64,000 nt of DNA from Armatimonadota bacterium (GCA_003577165.1 QEUM01000012.1:50349-114348), one strand, 5' to 3'; shown: positions 9,005 to 18,263, counted from the stretch's first letter. The notes: generated by a model from the letters alone, not told the origin. A program made the numbers and translations.

Positions 9005-11866
9005 TTGCCTGATGTAGGAATCGGAACCGGTCAGCGCCTCATCGACGGCGTGACGGAATACCACGCTGCCTACTTCGCCCATGAACTAACACGCCGAGCC
9101 GCCACGGACGATCCGGACAAGCTCGCGAATTCCCTTCTGAATTCCGGTATAGACCTCAACCCCCACCAAATCGACGCAGCTCTCTTCGCCTTCAAGTCGC
9201 CCCTCTCGCGGGGCGCAATCCTCGCTGACGAAGTCGGACTCGGCAAAACCATCGAAGCCGGGCTCATCATCAGCCAGCTCTGGGCAGAACGGAAGCGAAG
9301 AATCCTCATCATTTGCCCCACCATGATCCGAAAACAGTGGGCCCAAGAACTCGCCGAGAAATTCTCCATCGACTCGCTTATCCTCGACCGCAAGGCCTAC
9401 AACTTCGCGAAAAAACAAGACCGAGAGCCCTTCGCACCAAACGACCAAGTCGTCATCTGCTCATACCACTTCGCCAGCGCGCAGCAACTCGACGTTTTCA
9501 AATTGCACTGGGACCTCGTGGTTATAGATGAGGCCCATCGCCTTCGCAACGTCTGGAAGAATCCGTCCGGCATCGCCGCGAAAATCCAAAACGCGGTTGA
9601 GAACCGCCCCCTCGTTCTTCTCACCGCCACGCCCCTTCAAAACACGCTCCTCGAGCTCTACGGTCTCGTTAGTTACATCGACCCGCATATGTTCGGCAAC
9701 ATCGACGCTTTTCGCGCGCGCTACATGAGCGGGCCAATCCAAGGGCGAGAACTAGGCGATCTCCGAGCACGCCTGAAGCCGATCTGCCAAAGAACCCTCC
9801 GACGCCAAGTTCCCGAAATCCGCTTCACCCACCGGCTCCCGCTCACCCACCCGTTCGAACCGAACGAAGACGAACAGCGACTCTACGACCAAGTCTCGGC
9901 ATACCTCCAGCGAGAAGACATCGTCGCGATTCCATATCGCCAGCGTTCGCTCCTCATTCTCATCGTTCGCAAGATCCTCGCTTCGTCGTCGTTCGCCATC
10001 GCCAATACGCTCCAATCCCTCATTGACCGCCTGAGAACCGAAGGCGGGGACGCGCTCGAGCGGCTCGAAGAGGACGTAGACAGCGCCGAAGAAACCGCCG
10101 ACGAATGGAGCGAGGCCGAAAGCGAAACCGACAACCTCATCGCCAGGTCGCCCGAAGACATCCGCAAAGAAATCGCCGAACTCTCCGAATACCTCGAACT
10201 CGCGAAGTCCATCACTAAGAACGCCAAAGGAGAAGCGCTCCTCCAGGCCCTCGACAAGGGCTTCGAAAAGATGCACGAACTCGGCGGAAACCGCAAGGCC
10301 GTCGTCTTCACCGAATCAAAACGCACTCAGCGCTATCTCGCCGACCTCCTCAGCGCGAACGGCTACGCCGGTCGGATCGTCACCCTCAGCGGTTCCGGCA
10401 GCGACGAAAACTCAAACCGCATCTACCGCGAATGGCTCCAAAGGCACAAAGGCTCCTCCATCGTCACAGGCAGCAAGCCGGTGGACTTCCGCTCCGCCCT
10501 CGTCGAAGAGTTCCGCGATCGCGCCGACGTCCTCATCTCCACCGAAGCCGGCGCCGAAGGCCTCAACCTTCAGTTCTGCTCGCTCGTCGTGAACTACGAC
10601 CTCCCATGGAATCCCCAGCGCGTCGAGCAGCGCATCGGACGCTGCCATCGCTATGGCCAAAGGCACGACGTCGTCGTGGTCAACTTTCTCAACCAAAAGA
10701 ACGCAGCCGACCTCCGCGTCTATGAGCTCCTTTCCGAAAAGTTCAAACTCTTCGAAGGCGTGTTCGGCGCGTCCGACCAAATCCTGGGCGCACTCGAATC
10801 AGGCGTGGATTTCGAAAAGCGCATCCTTCAAATCTATCAAACCTGCCGGACAAAGGAGGAGATAGACACCGCCTTCGACGCCTTGAAAGCCGAACTCGAA
10901 GAGCAGATCGAACAGCGCATGGCCGAAGCCAGCCGCAAACTCCTCGAAGACTTCGACGAGGAGGTTCGCGAGCGAATTCGAACCACGGGCCAACACGCCT
11001 TAACGCGCCTCGACTCCGTTAGCCGCATGCTCTGGCAGCTTGCCAAATACGAACTCGGCGATTCCGCTCGGTTCGATGAAGACGCCCTCGAATTCGAGTA
11101 TGAATCCGAGCGCTATCGGGTCGCGAGGCCGGGTGCGTATCTCGACGGCGTGATCCGCTTGGCGCCCGGCTCGCCTCTCGGCGAAAGACTCATCGCCCAA
11201 GCCGCCTCCCGCGCGCTCGGACCTGCTCACGTCGTCTTCGACTACACGAACACTCCGGAGAGGGCAGGCATCCTCGAGCCGTCTCTCGGCCGATCGGGTT
11301 GGCTCATGCTGTCGGTGCTTTCTGTCGAATCGGAGCAGGACCGCGAAGACCGCCTCCTCTTCTCCGTGCTGGACGACGGCGGCGAACCCCTCGAATCCGA
11401 CTTCGGCGCGAAACTGTTCACCCAGCGCGCGAAGTCCGTCTCGCCCACCCTCGTCCCGCCGGACGTGGAGACTGCCCTCTCCAACCGCGCCGAATACCTG
11501 AAGAACCTCGCGCTCGAAGACATCGCCCAAAAGAACCGGCGATTCTTCGAACAAGAACTCGAAAAACTTGAACGATGGGCGGATGACCTGAAGCACGGCC
11601 TCGAGTTCGAGATCAAACAACTCGACCGCGAGATCAAAGAGGTCGCCCGCGAAGCCAAACTCGCCCCGACCCTCGACGAAAAGGTCGCCCTCGAAAAGAA
11701 ACGCCGCGAACTCGAATCCAAACGGAACCAGAAGCGCCGCGAACTGTTCGAGGAGCAAGATAAGATCGATTCGGAAAAGGAGTCACTAATCAACTCCGTC
11801 GAAGCCAGGCTTAGCACTAACGCGCGTTTGAGCATGGTCGCAATGCTTCGATGGAGTGTTGCCTAA
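9005..11866 (+). CDS. SNF2/RapA-like DEAD/H helicase of a restriction-type defence island
   Basis: 953 residues from TTG 9005, supported by GGGGGAGGA at 8991-8999 just upstream. Superfamily 2 ATPase: motif I DEVGLGKT (residues about 75-82), CPTMIRKQW (Ia), motif II DEAH (175-178), motif III TATPLQN (207-213), then a large insert and the second RecA lobe with VVFTESKRTQRYLADLL, ISTEAGAEGLNLQ and QRIGRCHRYGQ (motif VI). The last ~200 residues are strongly charged and predicted coiled coil (KKRRELESKRNQKRRELFEEQ). It is the first gene of a same-strand run through res, 14 nt before the SIR2 gene. SNF2-like helicases beside Mod/Res methylase pairs or in DISARM help restrict phage DNA; here the role is inferred. 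Its base composition is as G+C-rich as the host, unlike the next three genes. Confidence 0.88.
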   Translation: MPDVGIGTGQRLIDGVTEYHAAYFAHELTRRAATDDPDKLANSLLNSGIDLNPHQIDAALFAFKSPLSRGAILADEVGLGKTIEAGLIISQLWAERKRRILIICPTMIRKQWAQELAEKFSIDSLILDRKAYNFAKKQDREPFAPNDQVVICSYHFASAQQLDVFKLHWDLVVIDEAHRLRNVWKNPSGIAAKIQNAVENRPLVLLTATPLQNTLLELYGLVSYIDPHMFGNIDAFRARYMSGPIQGRELGDLRARLKPICQRTLRRQVPEIRFTHRLPLTHPFEPNEDEQRLYDQVSAYLQREDIVAIPYRQRSLLILIVRKILASSSFAIANTLQSLIDRLRTEGGDALERLEEDVDSAEETADEWSEAESETDNLIARSPEDIRKEIAELSEYLELAKSITKNAKGEALLQALDKGFEKMHELGGNRKAVVFTESKRTQRYLADLLSANGYAGRIVTLSGSGSDENSNRIYREWLQRHKGSSIVTGSKPVDFRSALVEEFRDRADVLISTEAGAEGLNLQFCSLVVNYDLPWNPQRVEQRIGRCHRYGQRHDVVVVNFLNQKNAADLRVYELLSEKFKLFEGVFGASDQILGALESGVDFEKRILQIYQTCRTKEEIDTAFDALKAELEEQIEQRMAEASRKLLEDFDEEVRERIRTTGQHALTRLDSVSRMLWQLAKYELGDSARFDEDALEFEYESERYRVARPGAYLDGVIRLAPGSPLGERLIAQAASRALGPAHVVFDYTNTPERAGILEPSLGRSGWLMLSVLSVESEQDREDRLLFSVLDDGGEPLESDFGAKLFTQRAKSVSPTLVPPDVETALSNRAEYLKNLALEDIAQKNRRFFEQELEKLERWADDLKHGLEFEIKQLDREIKEVAREAKLAPTLDEKVALEKKRRELESKRNQKRRELFEEQDKIDSEKESLINSVEARLSTNARLSMVAMLRWSVA

Positions 11867-11880
11867 CGGGGGTTTCAGTT

Positions 11881-13206
11881 ATGCCGGAGAACATCGAACA
11901 CCTCGAACAGCCCCAAGCAAGGGAGCACCGGTACAAAGTCGGCGTTCACTCCTATGAAGAGCAAGCACCTCCAGCGGATGACAAGATCACAGGCGAACAT
12001 CGAAAGCACATTGAGCCGTGGTTGACTGCACTAGCGCAGAGCGAGCACCTATCGCTGTTGATTGGAAGCGGCTTCACGCACGCTGCCGCCCACCTCTGTG
12101 CCGTGAAGGCGCCAGATATGTCTTTGCGGGAATGTGCGACGAGTATTGATCGTCGAATCAAGTCTTACCTGCAGAAGGATAGTTCCCAGCGACCATTCGA
12201 TCGCGAGCCGAATTTCGAGGATCAACTTCAAGCCACTCTAACATTAGCCGGTGGACTCGCTATCATCGGACGACTGGAACTTGCAAACGATGTCCAGTCC
12301 GCCATCCGTGCATCCCTTTTCGAATTTCGTAAGTCAATCGTAGACTGCGAGCACGAGCTTCGTGCAAGGTTCGAATGCAAGGGCACATCACAAGCGCTTG
12401 ACTATCTCCAATCTTTTTTGTTGTCATTTGCGAGCCGAGCTGGCACGCGTGATCGCCTGAATATCTTCACTACGAACTATGACCGCCTGATTGAATATGT
12501 CTCGGATGCGGCCGGTCTTCGATTGCTCGACCGCTTTGTTGGTACTCTGTCCCCGATCTTCCGATCCACCAGGTTGGGAATAGATATTCATTACAATCCT
12601 CCCGGCATTCGCGGAGAACCAAGATATCTGGAGGGCGTTGTTCGATTCAGTAAGCTACACGGTTCCGTAGACTGGATCGCGGAGCACAATGCAATCCGAA
12701 AGGTCCCGTTGTCGTTTGGCGATTCCGATTCGTTGCGTGACGACGGTTCGGACGTGCTAATTTATCCGAATGCGTCTAAGGACGTTGAGACATCAATGTA
12801 TCCCTACTCCGATCTTTTCCGCGATTTCTCCGCTGCGGTGTGTCGGCCGAATGCGACACTCATCACGTATGGATACGGTTTTGGAGACTCGCATATCAAC
12901 AACGTAATAACTGACATGATGACTCTGCACTCGACTCACCTCGTTGTCATCTCTTACGATGACGCTGGTGGTCGTGTGTCCGCCTTTCTAAACGACCTCG
13001 GCAAGCCGGCCCAAACAACAGTCTTGCTTGGCAGTCACTTTGGCGATCTCGAAACGCTTGTCAAGCACTATCTACCCAAGCCTGCAATAGATCCCATCAC
13101 AATGCGCGCGGCTGAATTGGTGCGTAGACGAACAGTCAGCTCGCACGAACACGACGACGATCCTCCGGAAGGAGAACCCAACTCAGAGGGAGGTGAGGGT
13201 TTATGA
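11881..13206 (+). CDS. SIR2-domain NADase-like effector
   Basis: 441 residues from ATG 11881 (GGGGG at 11868-11872 gives a site 8 nt upstream; ATG 11851 would overlap the helicase). SIR2-like NAD-binding fold: LLIGSGFT (residues 59-66), FTTNYDRLIE (196-205), catalytic-type KLHGS with His260, and a C-terminal LITYGYGFGDSHIN block. SIR2 proteins in defence islands hydrolyse NAD+ on phage infection. HerA follows with a 4-nt ATGA overlap, the arrangement of SIR2-HerA ('Nezha') systems in which SIR2 and HerA form one complex; that assignment rests on gene order and motifs. The gene is visibly A+T-richer than the helicase (28 G+C in 12361-12420 against 41 in 10501-10560), a sign of separate origin. 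Confidence 0.88.
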   Translation: MPENIEHLEQPQAREHRYKVGVHSYEEQAPPADDKITGEHRKHIEPWLTALAQSEHLSLLIGSGFTHAAAHLCAVKAPDMSLRECATSIDRRIKSYLQKDSSQRPFDREPNFEDQLQATLTLAGGLAIIGRLELANDVQSAIRASLFEFRKSIVDCEHELRARFECKGTSQALDYLQSFLLSFASRAGTRDRLNIFTTNYDRLIEYVSDAAGLRLLDRFVGTLSPIFRSTRLGIDIHYNPPGIRGEPRYLEGVVRFSKLHGSVDWIAEHNAIRKVPLSFGDSDSLRDDGSDVLIYPNASKDVETSMYPYSDLFRDFSAAVCRPNATLITYGYGFGDSHINNVITDMMTLHSTHLVVISYDDAGGRVSAFLNDLGKPAQTTVLLGSHFGDLETLVKHYLPKPAIDPITMRAAELVRRRTVSSHEHDDDPPEGEPNSEGGEGL

Positions 13207-15323
13207 GTTCCCTCATAGAAAGATCAGAAGCATTACAGATTGGCGTTGTAGAAGAAGTCTCCCCTTCTAAAATCGTCGTGACTTTGCACGCGGATAGTCC
13301 TAGCGCCATCGCGCTCAATGCCGGTGACCCAGTAGCATTTCCTCGCATCAACAGCTACTTGCTCATTCCGAATGAGGAAGGAGCAATAGTGGGTCTGGTC
13401 ACCTGGATCGGCATAAGCCCTACCCCTTATCCCAAGAGACTGGGCTACCGCGATTTTGGCCTCGTTGACCTCCCGTTTCCTACACGTAGACTGTACTTAT
13501 CGCCGATGGGAACTCTCTCCTTTCGAATTTCGGAAAGTGGAGCAATTGAACCGGAAATGCGAAGAGGAGTGTATTCATTCCCAAGCGTCGGCGACAACGT
13601 ACAGTTGCCTACAACTGACCTGCTTCGGCGGATCGTCGAAATTCCGAAATCAATTGCGCCGGTTCAAATTGGCGTTGCACCTTTGGCTCATGGTGCACCT
13701 ATCCGTGTTCATCCAGACGTAGTCTTTGGTCGGCACCTGGCGATACTTGGCAATACCGGTAGTGGCAAGTCCTGCTCCGTTGCTGGCCTGATTAGATGGG
13801 CGGTTGAATCGGCTCGGGAACCCAATACCAAGAATCCGGGCACCTCACATGCGCGGTTCATAGTGCTGGACCCCAATGGTGAGTACAGCAAAGCATTCCA
13901 AGATTCAAATGGTATCAAGGCTCGTGTATATCAGATGGATCCGGATTCGGACGAATCGTTTCTGGCACTACCTGCGTGGATGTGGGACAGCCGCGAATGG
14001 TCAGGATTCACCGAGGCCAGTAGCGGCGTCCAGAAGCCTATCCTGAAGAAAGCGCTGAGGTTGCACCGAACTAGTGCGAACTCTACCAACGGCAAAGTTG
14101 ATGAGATTGCGCAGTACGTCCTTGGATATCATGAGATATTCCAGGGTATCGGCAACACTTTGCCGAACTCGTTAGCAACTTGGCAAGATCGTCAAAACTG
14201 CAAAACTCTCGGCAAACAGCTCCTAGATGCTGTTGAGTACTTGCAGAAGAGTGGACTGGGTGACCGCGAGCGGATGTTTCAAGGGTTTCAGGCAAGTGTT
14301 CAGGGCATCGTAAACAAGTGGAATGGCAGTACTGATCCGACGGTGAGTGATGTGCAGCAACTCCTCACATTGCTAACTGGTCTTAGGTCGCAACTTCCAG
14401 AAGATGTGAGGACAAGCGCTGCATCTGAAGATGCACCAATCACGTTCGATCCGAATATGCTCATACACACTATTCGTGCATTAGCTCGAGCAGAAGGAGG
14501 GAATGCTGCTCACCACGTCGAGCCTCTAGTTACCAGAATCGAAACGCTCCTCAGCGACGAGAGAATGAGGAAGATTGTTTCTCCCGAGGAGGACATCAAA
14601 CTCGAAGAGTGGCTTGACAAGTTAATCGCCACAAACCCGGCTCAATCCGGAGAAGTCGCAATTATTGACCTCTCTCTCGTGCCAGCAGATATTCTACATA
14701 TCACAATCAGTGCTTGTGCAAGACTCGTCCTTGAAGCGGCAATGCGATTCAGGAAAATCGGGAAGAAGACCCTGCCTGTCGTCATCGTTCTAGAAGAAGC
14801 GCACTCCTTTATCCAGCGCAGAACTCGGGCAGAAGATGATCGGATGATTGCTTCGGATCTTTGTCGGCAAGTATTCGAGCGTATAGCCAGGGAAGGGAGG
14901 AAGTTTGGGGTCGGAATGGTTCTGTCTTCTCAAAGGCCATCTGAGTTATCTCCTACGGTGCTTGCACAATGCAACACCTATTTATTGCATCGGATTGTCA
15001 GCGACGACGACCAGCGCCTCGTCAAGCAACTTGTTCCCGACAGTCTTACCGGATTACTCGAGGAGTTGCCCTCGTTACCCCAGCAAGAGGCGATCCTTCT
15101 TGGTGCAGCCACGCCGGTGCCCATAAGAGTAAGCATGCGAACGTTGCCAAAAGAGCAGCGGCCTGATTCAGAGCATCCCCCGTTTTGGAGAGTTTGGACA
15201 GGCGAAATCGAACTACCGCTGGATTGGAAGCCAATCGTTGAGGACTGGACAAAAGCAGTGCCTCCGTCGAATGGTGGAGCGGACCCAGGAGCCGCCGAAG
15301 ACAGCGGGGGAGACGCGACCTAG
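13203..15323 (+). CDS. herA: HerA-family ATPase/translocase, partner of SIR2
   Basis: 706 residues. N-terminal HAS-barrel-like region (residues 1-165), then a HerA/FtsK-type RecA core with Walker A GNTGSGKS (183-190), Walker B VVIVLEEAHSF (about 525-535) and the sensor region SSQRPSELSPTVLAQCNTYLLHR. HerA hexamers translocate or unwind DNA; paired with NurA they resect DNA ends, and paired with SIR2 they act in anti-phage defence. No nurA is present. The start ATG 13203 overlaps the SIR2 stop (ATGA), pointing to translational coupling. The stop TAG overlaps the GTG of the truncated mod copy (TAGTG). Base composition is low like SIR2. Confidence 0.9.
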   Translation: MSSLIERSEALQIGVVEEVSPSKIVVTLHADSPSAIALNAGDPVAFPRINSYLLIPNEEGAIVGLVTWIGISPTPYPKRLGYRDFGLVDLPFPTRRLYLSPMGTLSFRISESGAIEPEMRRGVYSFPSVGDNVQLPTTDLLRRIVEIPKSIAPVQIGVAPLAHGAPIRVHPDVVFGRHLAILGNTGSGKSCSVAGLIRWAVESAREPNTKNPGTSHARFIVLDPNGEYSKAFQDSNGIKARVYQMDPDSDESFLALPAWMWDSREWSGFTEASSGVQKPILKKALRLHRTSANSTNGKVDEIAQYVLGYHEIFQGIGNTLPNSLATWQDRQNCKTLGKQLLDAVEYLQKSGLGDRERMFQGFQASVQGIVNKWNGSTDPTVSDVQQLLTLLTGLRSQLPEDVRTSAASEDAPITFDPNMLIHTIRALARAEGGNAAHHVEPLVTRIETLLSDERMRKIVSPEEDIKLEEWLDKLIATNPAQSGEVAIIDLSLVPADILHITISACARLVLEAAMRFRKIGKKTLPVVIVLEEAHSFIQRRTRAEDDRMIASDLCRQVFERIAREGRKFGVGMVLSSQRPSELSPTVLAQCNTYLLHRIVSDDDQRLVKQLVPDSLTGLLEELPSLPQQEAILLGAATPVPIRVSMRTLPKEQRPDSEHPPFWRVWTGEIELPLDWKPIVEDWTKAVPPSNGGADPGAAEDSGGDAT

Positions 15324-15412
15324 TGAGAAAACAACGCCTTGAACTGACGTGGATTGGGAAGGAGGAGAGGCCGAGGTTGGAGCCTCGGATTCTTCTGCAC
15401 GATATGGAGTAG
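15323..15412 (+). pseudogene. truncated 5' end of a second mod gene (29 codons)
   Basis: GTG 15323 opens a 29-codon frame ending at TAG 15410-15412. Its first 27 residues (VRKQRLELTWIGKEERPRL... to the LLHD) match the first 27 of the complete Mod at 16545 except position 1 start codon and Arg2/Lys2. Over the first 81 nt there are 8 differences, mostly synonymous (CGC/CGT, GAA/GAG, CTG/TTG twice). It begins with a TAGTG overlap on HerA, exactly how a functional mod would be coupled. So a former mod gene followed HerA directly and was cut off when the next gene came in. The synonymous differences say the two copies come from diverged mod alleles, not a fresh tandem duplication. Confidence 0.85.
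15345..15394 (+). repeat. direct repeat, copy 1 (50 nt identical)
   Basis: Identical over 50 nt to 16567-16616 (offset 1222). It lies inside the mod start and flanks the nucleotidase-like gene, marking a likely homologous-recombination tract. Confidence 0.9.
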
Positions 15413-15417
15413 ATCGG

Positions 15418-16548
15418 GTGAGCAACGCACAAAGGCAGTCACCGCTAACAGGAAAAAAAACGTCGTACACCAGACAGGCCCTCACAGATGTCATTATTTA
15501 CCATGAAGATCCAAGGCTGGGAGAATGGGCAGCGACTGAGACAGTCGAAGACCACGGCTTTCACATTGACAGCCAATACGGATACCAAACGAATCGCCTG
15601 AAGTTATCCCCGCAAGAAACTAAGAAGCTCATCGCTCTCGCCAGATCTAAGGTATGGCGAGCTGAACGATTGAGGGATAAGTCAATCCTGTTCATGACGT
15701 TAGATGGCGTTGAGGATTTCCTCGCAACCGGCGAGCGCGACCGTTGGACTGCGTGGCATGCCGTCCCTCCCGAACTCCTGTGGCAGGAGGCCCAATCGCT
15801 TACGTTTGAAGACAAGGTCGCCGCGACACTAACTAATCTGGTTCTGGCGGAGGAAGAGATGGGAACGGGCGCTCGGCTTGGACTCGGCCTCGAACCGTAT
15901 CCCGGTAGCTATGCTGCTGCCGCCACTGACGAACACTACCCTATGGGCATCTTGTACGGATGTTTACCGGGAGAAGGACTGATGGTTCTCCAATACTTGC
16001 GCGAGCAAGGATGGATCGTCGCAGGACCCAATGGCACGCATCACGGTGTGACGATCTACATCACTCCGCGTGGATACGCTGCTGCCGATCAGATCAAGAG
16101 GGGAGAAAGCGAAGCTGATCGGAAGGCGTTCCTAATTTGCAGGTTCAATGATGCGCTTGATCATGTTTACCGGGAGGTGTATCAAATCGCCGGCGACCAT
16201 CCCGAACTTCGTTGCCCCGTTCATCGTGTTAAAGACGTCGAGCATGTTGATCGAATAGACGACAGAATCATGCGCGAGATCGAGTCGGCGACAATCATCA
16301 TCGTAGACTTGACCGATGCCCTCGACAATTTCAATGTCGCGTTGGAGGCAGGATACGCGCTCGCTCTCGATAAGCCTATCGTCTGGACAAAGCGAGACGA
16401 TGGAGAAGCGATAAACCTGCCATTCGATATTCACAGTCAGAATCTGATGAGTTGGAAGCGAGAGGGAGACGATTACGGCGACTTTCTCGATCGGTTGCAG
16501 GCTAGAATGAAGGTCGCAATAGACAAGGCACTCGGGTCTCGAAGATGA
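15418..16548 (+). CDS. protein with C-terminal deoxyribosyltransferase/TIR-like nucleotidase domain
   Basis: 376 residues from GTG 15418 (GGAG at 15406-15409, 8-nt spacing); the frame is open to 15349 but that part overlaps the mod remnant. The N-terminal ~235 residues are not recognised (YHEDPRLGEW, LAEEEMGTGARLGLG, a winged-helix-like QYLREQGWIVAG). Residues about 237-370 look like a nucleoside 2-deoxyribosyltransferase/TIR-like Rossmann fold: FLICRFNDALDHVYREV, IDDRIMREIESATIIIVDLTD, then NVALEAGYALALDKPIVW with the expected catalytic Glu310, and LPFDIHSQNL. Such domains cleave nucleotides or NAD in defence systems. It ends ATGA onto mod. Low G+C like SIR2-HerA. It may be a third effector or a sensor; the role is an inference. 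Confidence 0.65.
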   Translation: MSNAQRQSPLTGKKTSYTRQALTDVIIYHEDPRLGEWAATETVEDHGFHIDSQYGYQTNRLKLSPQETKKLIALARSKVWRAERLRDKSILFMTLDGVEDFLATGERDRWTAWHAVPPELLWQEAQSLTFEDKVAATLTNLVLAEEEMGTGARLGLGLEPYPGSYAAAATDEHYPMGILYGCLPGEGLMVLQYLREQGWIVAGPNGTHHGVTIYITPRGYAAADQIKRGESEADRKAFLICRFNDALDHVYREVYQIAGDHPELRCPVHRVKDVEHVDRIDDRIMREIESATIIIVDLTDALDNFNVALEAGYALALDKPIVWTKRDDGEAINLPFDIHSQNLMSWKREGDDYGDFLDRLQARMKVAIDKALGSRR

Positions 16549-18263
16549 AGAAACAACGTCTTGAGTTGACGTGGATTGGGAAGGAGGAGAGGCCGAGGTT
16601 GGAGCCTCGGATTCTTTTGCACGACCCGGGGAAGTCGTATCACTCGATATACGACGTTCCCGACCCTCGGTTGGAGCATCTGGACGAGGAGGAGGGGAGG
16701 CGGGTCAAGTACGAGAACCTCCTGATCTACGGCGACAACCTGCTCGCGCTGAAGGCGCTGGAGCAGGAGTTCGCGGGAAAGGTCAAGTGCATCTTTATAG
16801 ACCCGCCTTACAATACAGGCTCCGCGTTTACTCACTATGACGACGGTCTGGAGCACTCGCTATGGCTGACGATGATGCGAGATAGGTTGGAACTGTTGCG
16901 CAGGCTACTGTCGGAGGACGGATCCATCTGGATCACGATTGATGACAACGAGGCGCACTACTTGAAAGTGTTGTGTGATGAGATATTTGGACGCGCGAAC
17001 TTCATAGCAAATGTCATTTGGCAGAAAACCCACACACGTGAAAACCGAACAGACATTTCGACCGTTCACGACAACGTGCTGCTGTATGCTATTGATGGTC
17101 AGCTATGGAAGGGAGTGCGAAATCTATTGCCGACGTCTGACGAACGAGAAGCTCGATACTCAAACCCTGATGATGATCCTAGGGGGCCTTGGGCCTCAAT
17201 TCCGGCGCATGCAAAGGCGGAAAAGGGGCGACGCGAAGCTCAGTTTTTTTCATTGAGGACTCCGAGCGGACGCGAAATCACACTGCCACCAGGAACTTGT
17301 TGGAGATTTACGAGAGAACGGTTGCAGGAGATGATAGAAGACAACAGAATTTACTTTGGGCCTGATGGTGATAACGTCCCTCGTCTGAAAAAGTTCTTGA
17401 GAGAAGTGCAGGGAGGCTTGGTTCCCACAACGCTTTGGCTATATAATGAAGTAGGATCAACTGGGACGGCAAAGGCTGAGCAAGTTGCTCTACACCCCAA
17501 CCTTGCTCCGTTTGCTACGCCTAAACCCGAAGGCCTTATAGATAGGGCATTGACCATCAGCACTAACCCAGGCGACGTCGTCCTCGACTCCTTCGCCGGT
17601 TCTGGCACGACCGGAGCGGTCGCGCACAAGATGGGGCGTAGATGGATAATGGTCGAACTCGGCGAGCACTGCCACACGCACATCATCCCCCGCATGAAAA
17701 AAGTGATTGACGGCGAAGACCAGGGCGGAATCAGCAAATCAGTGGGATGGAAGGGCGGTGGCGGGTTCCGCTATTACAAACTCGCCCCCACCCTCATCCA
17801 AAAGGACAAATACGGCAACGACGTCATCAACCCGGCATACAACGCCGAAATGCTCGCCGAAGCGATGTGCAAGCACATGGGGTTCCGCTACGCGCCCAGC
17901 GACGAGATCTATTGGATGCACGGGCAAAGCACCGAACGCGACTACATCTACGTCACCACCCAACCCCTCACCCCCGCCCACCTGCAATACCTGAACGAAG
18001 AGGTCGGTCCCGAACGCTCCCTCCTCATCTGCTGCACCGCCTTCCGAGGCAACCCCGACAACTTCGAAAACCTGACCATCAAAAAAATCCCCAAAGCCGT
18101 CCTCGGGAGGTGTGAGTTCGGGCGGGACGACTACTCGCTGGAGATCCGCGAACTGCCGGTGAGAGAAGAGCCTGCCGAGGACGATACCGACAACGGCAAG
18201 CCCCGCGGGAAAGAAAGGAAGAAACAGACCCCCAGCCTCTTCACGCAGGAGACGGGGGGATGA
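16545..18263 (+). CDS. type III-like adenine DNA methyltransferase (Mod), beta class
   Basis: 572 residues. AdoMet-dependent N6-adenine methylase with motif order of the beta class: catalytic FIDPPYNTG (DPPY at 86-89) first, AdoMet-binding DSFAGSGTTG (about 348-357) last, target recognition region between. Start ATG 16545 overlaps the preceding stop (ATGA), and the stop overlaps res (ATGA), so the pair is translationally coupled. The part coding for the target recognition region (about 16990-17560) is clearly A+T-richer than both ends: 28 of 60 G+C at 17041-17100 against 40 of 60 at 18001-18060. That mosaic fits a swapped recognition domain. The C-terminal half may dimerise or bind Res. Confidence 0.92.
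   Translation: MKKQRLELTWIGKEERPRLEPRILLHDPGKSYHSIYDVPDPRLEHLDEEEGRRVKYENLLIYGDNLLALKALEQEFAGKVKCIFIDPPYNTGSAFTHYDDGLEHSLWLTMMRDRLELLRRLLSEDGSIWITIDDNEAHYLKVLCDEIFGRANFIANVIWQKTHTRENRTDISTVHDNVLLYAIDGQLWKGVRNLLPTSDEREARYSNPDDDPRGPWASIPAHAKAEKGRREAQFFSLRTPSGREITLPPGTCWRFTRERLQEMIEDNRIYFGPDGDNVPRLKKFLREVQGGLVPTTLWLYNEVGSTGTAKAEQVALHPNLAPFATPKPEGLIDRALTISTNPGDVVLDSFAGSGTTGAVAHKMGRRWIMVELGEHCHTHIIPRMKKVIDGEDQGGISKSVGWKGGGGFRYYKLAPTLIQKDKYGNDVINPAYNAEMLAEAMCKHMGFRYAPSDEIYWMHGQSTERDYIYVTTQPLTPAHLQYLNEEVGPERSLLICCTAFRGNPDNFENLTIKKIPKAVLGRCEFGRDDYSLEIRELPVREEPAEDDTDNGKPRGKERKKQTPSLFTQETGG
16567..16616 (+). repeat. direct repeat, copy 2 (50 nt identical)
   Basis: Second copy of the 15345-15394 segment, codons 8-24 of the intact mod gene. 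See the truncated copy at 15323-15412. Confidence 0.9.

Noticed and set aside
11849..11880. SIR2 start at ATG 11851
   Set aside because: It would overlap the helicase end; ATG 11881 has a GGGGG site at proper distance and a better N-terminus.
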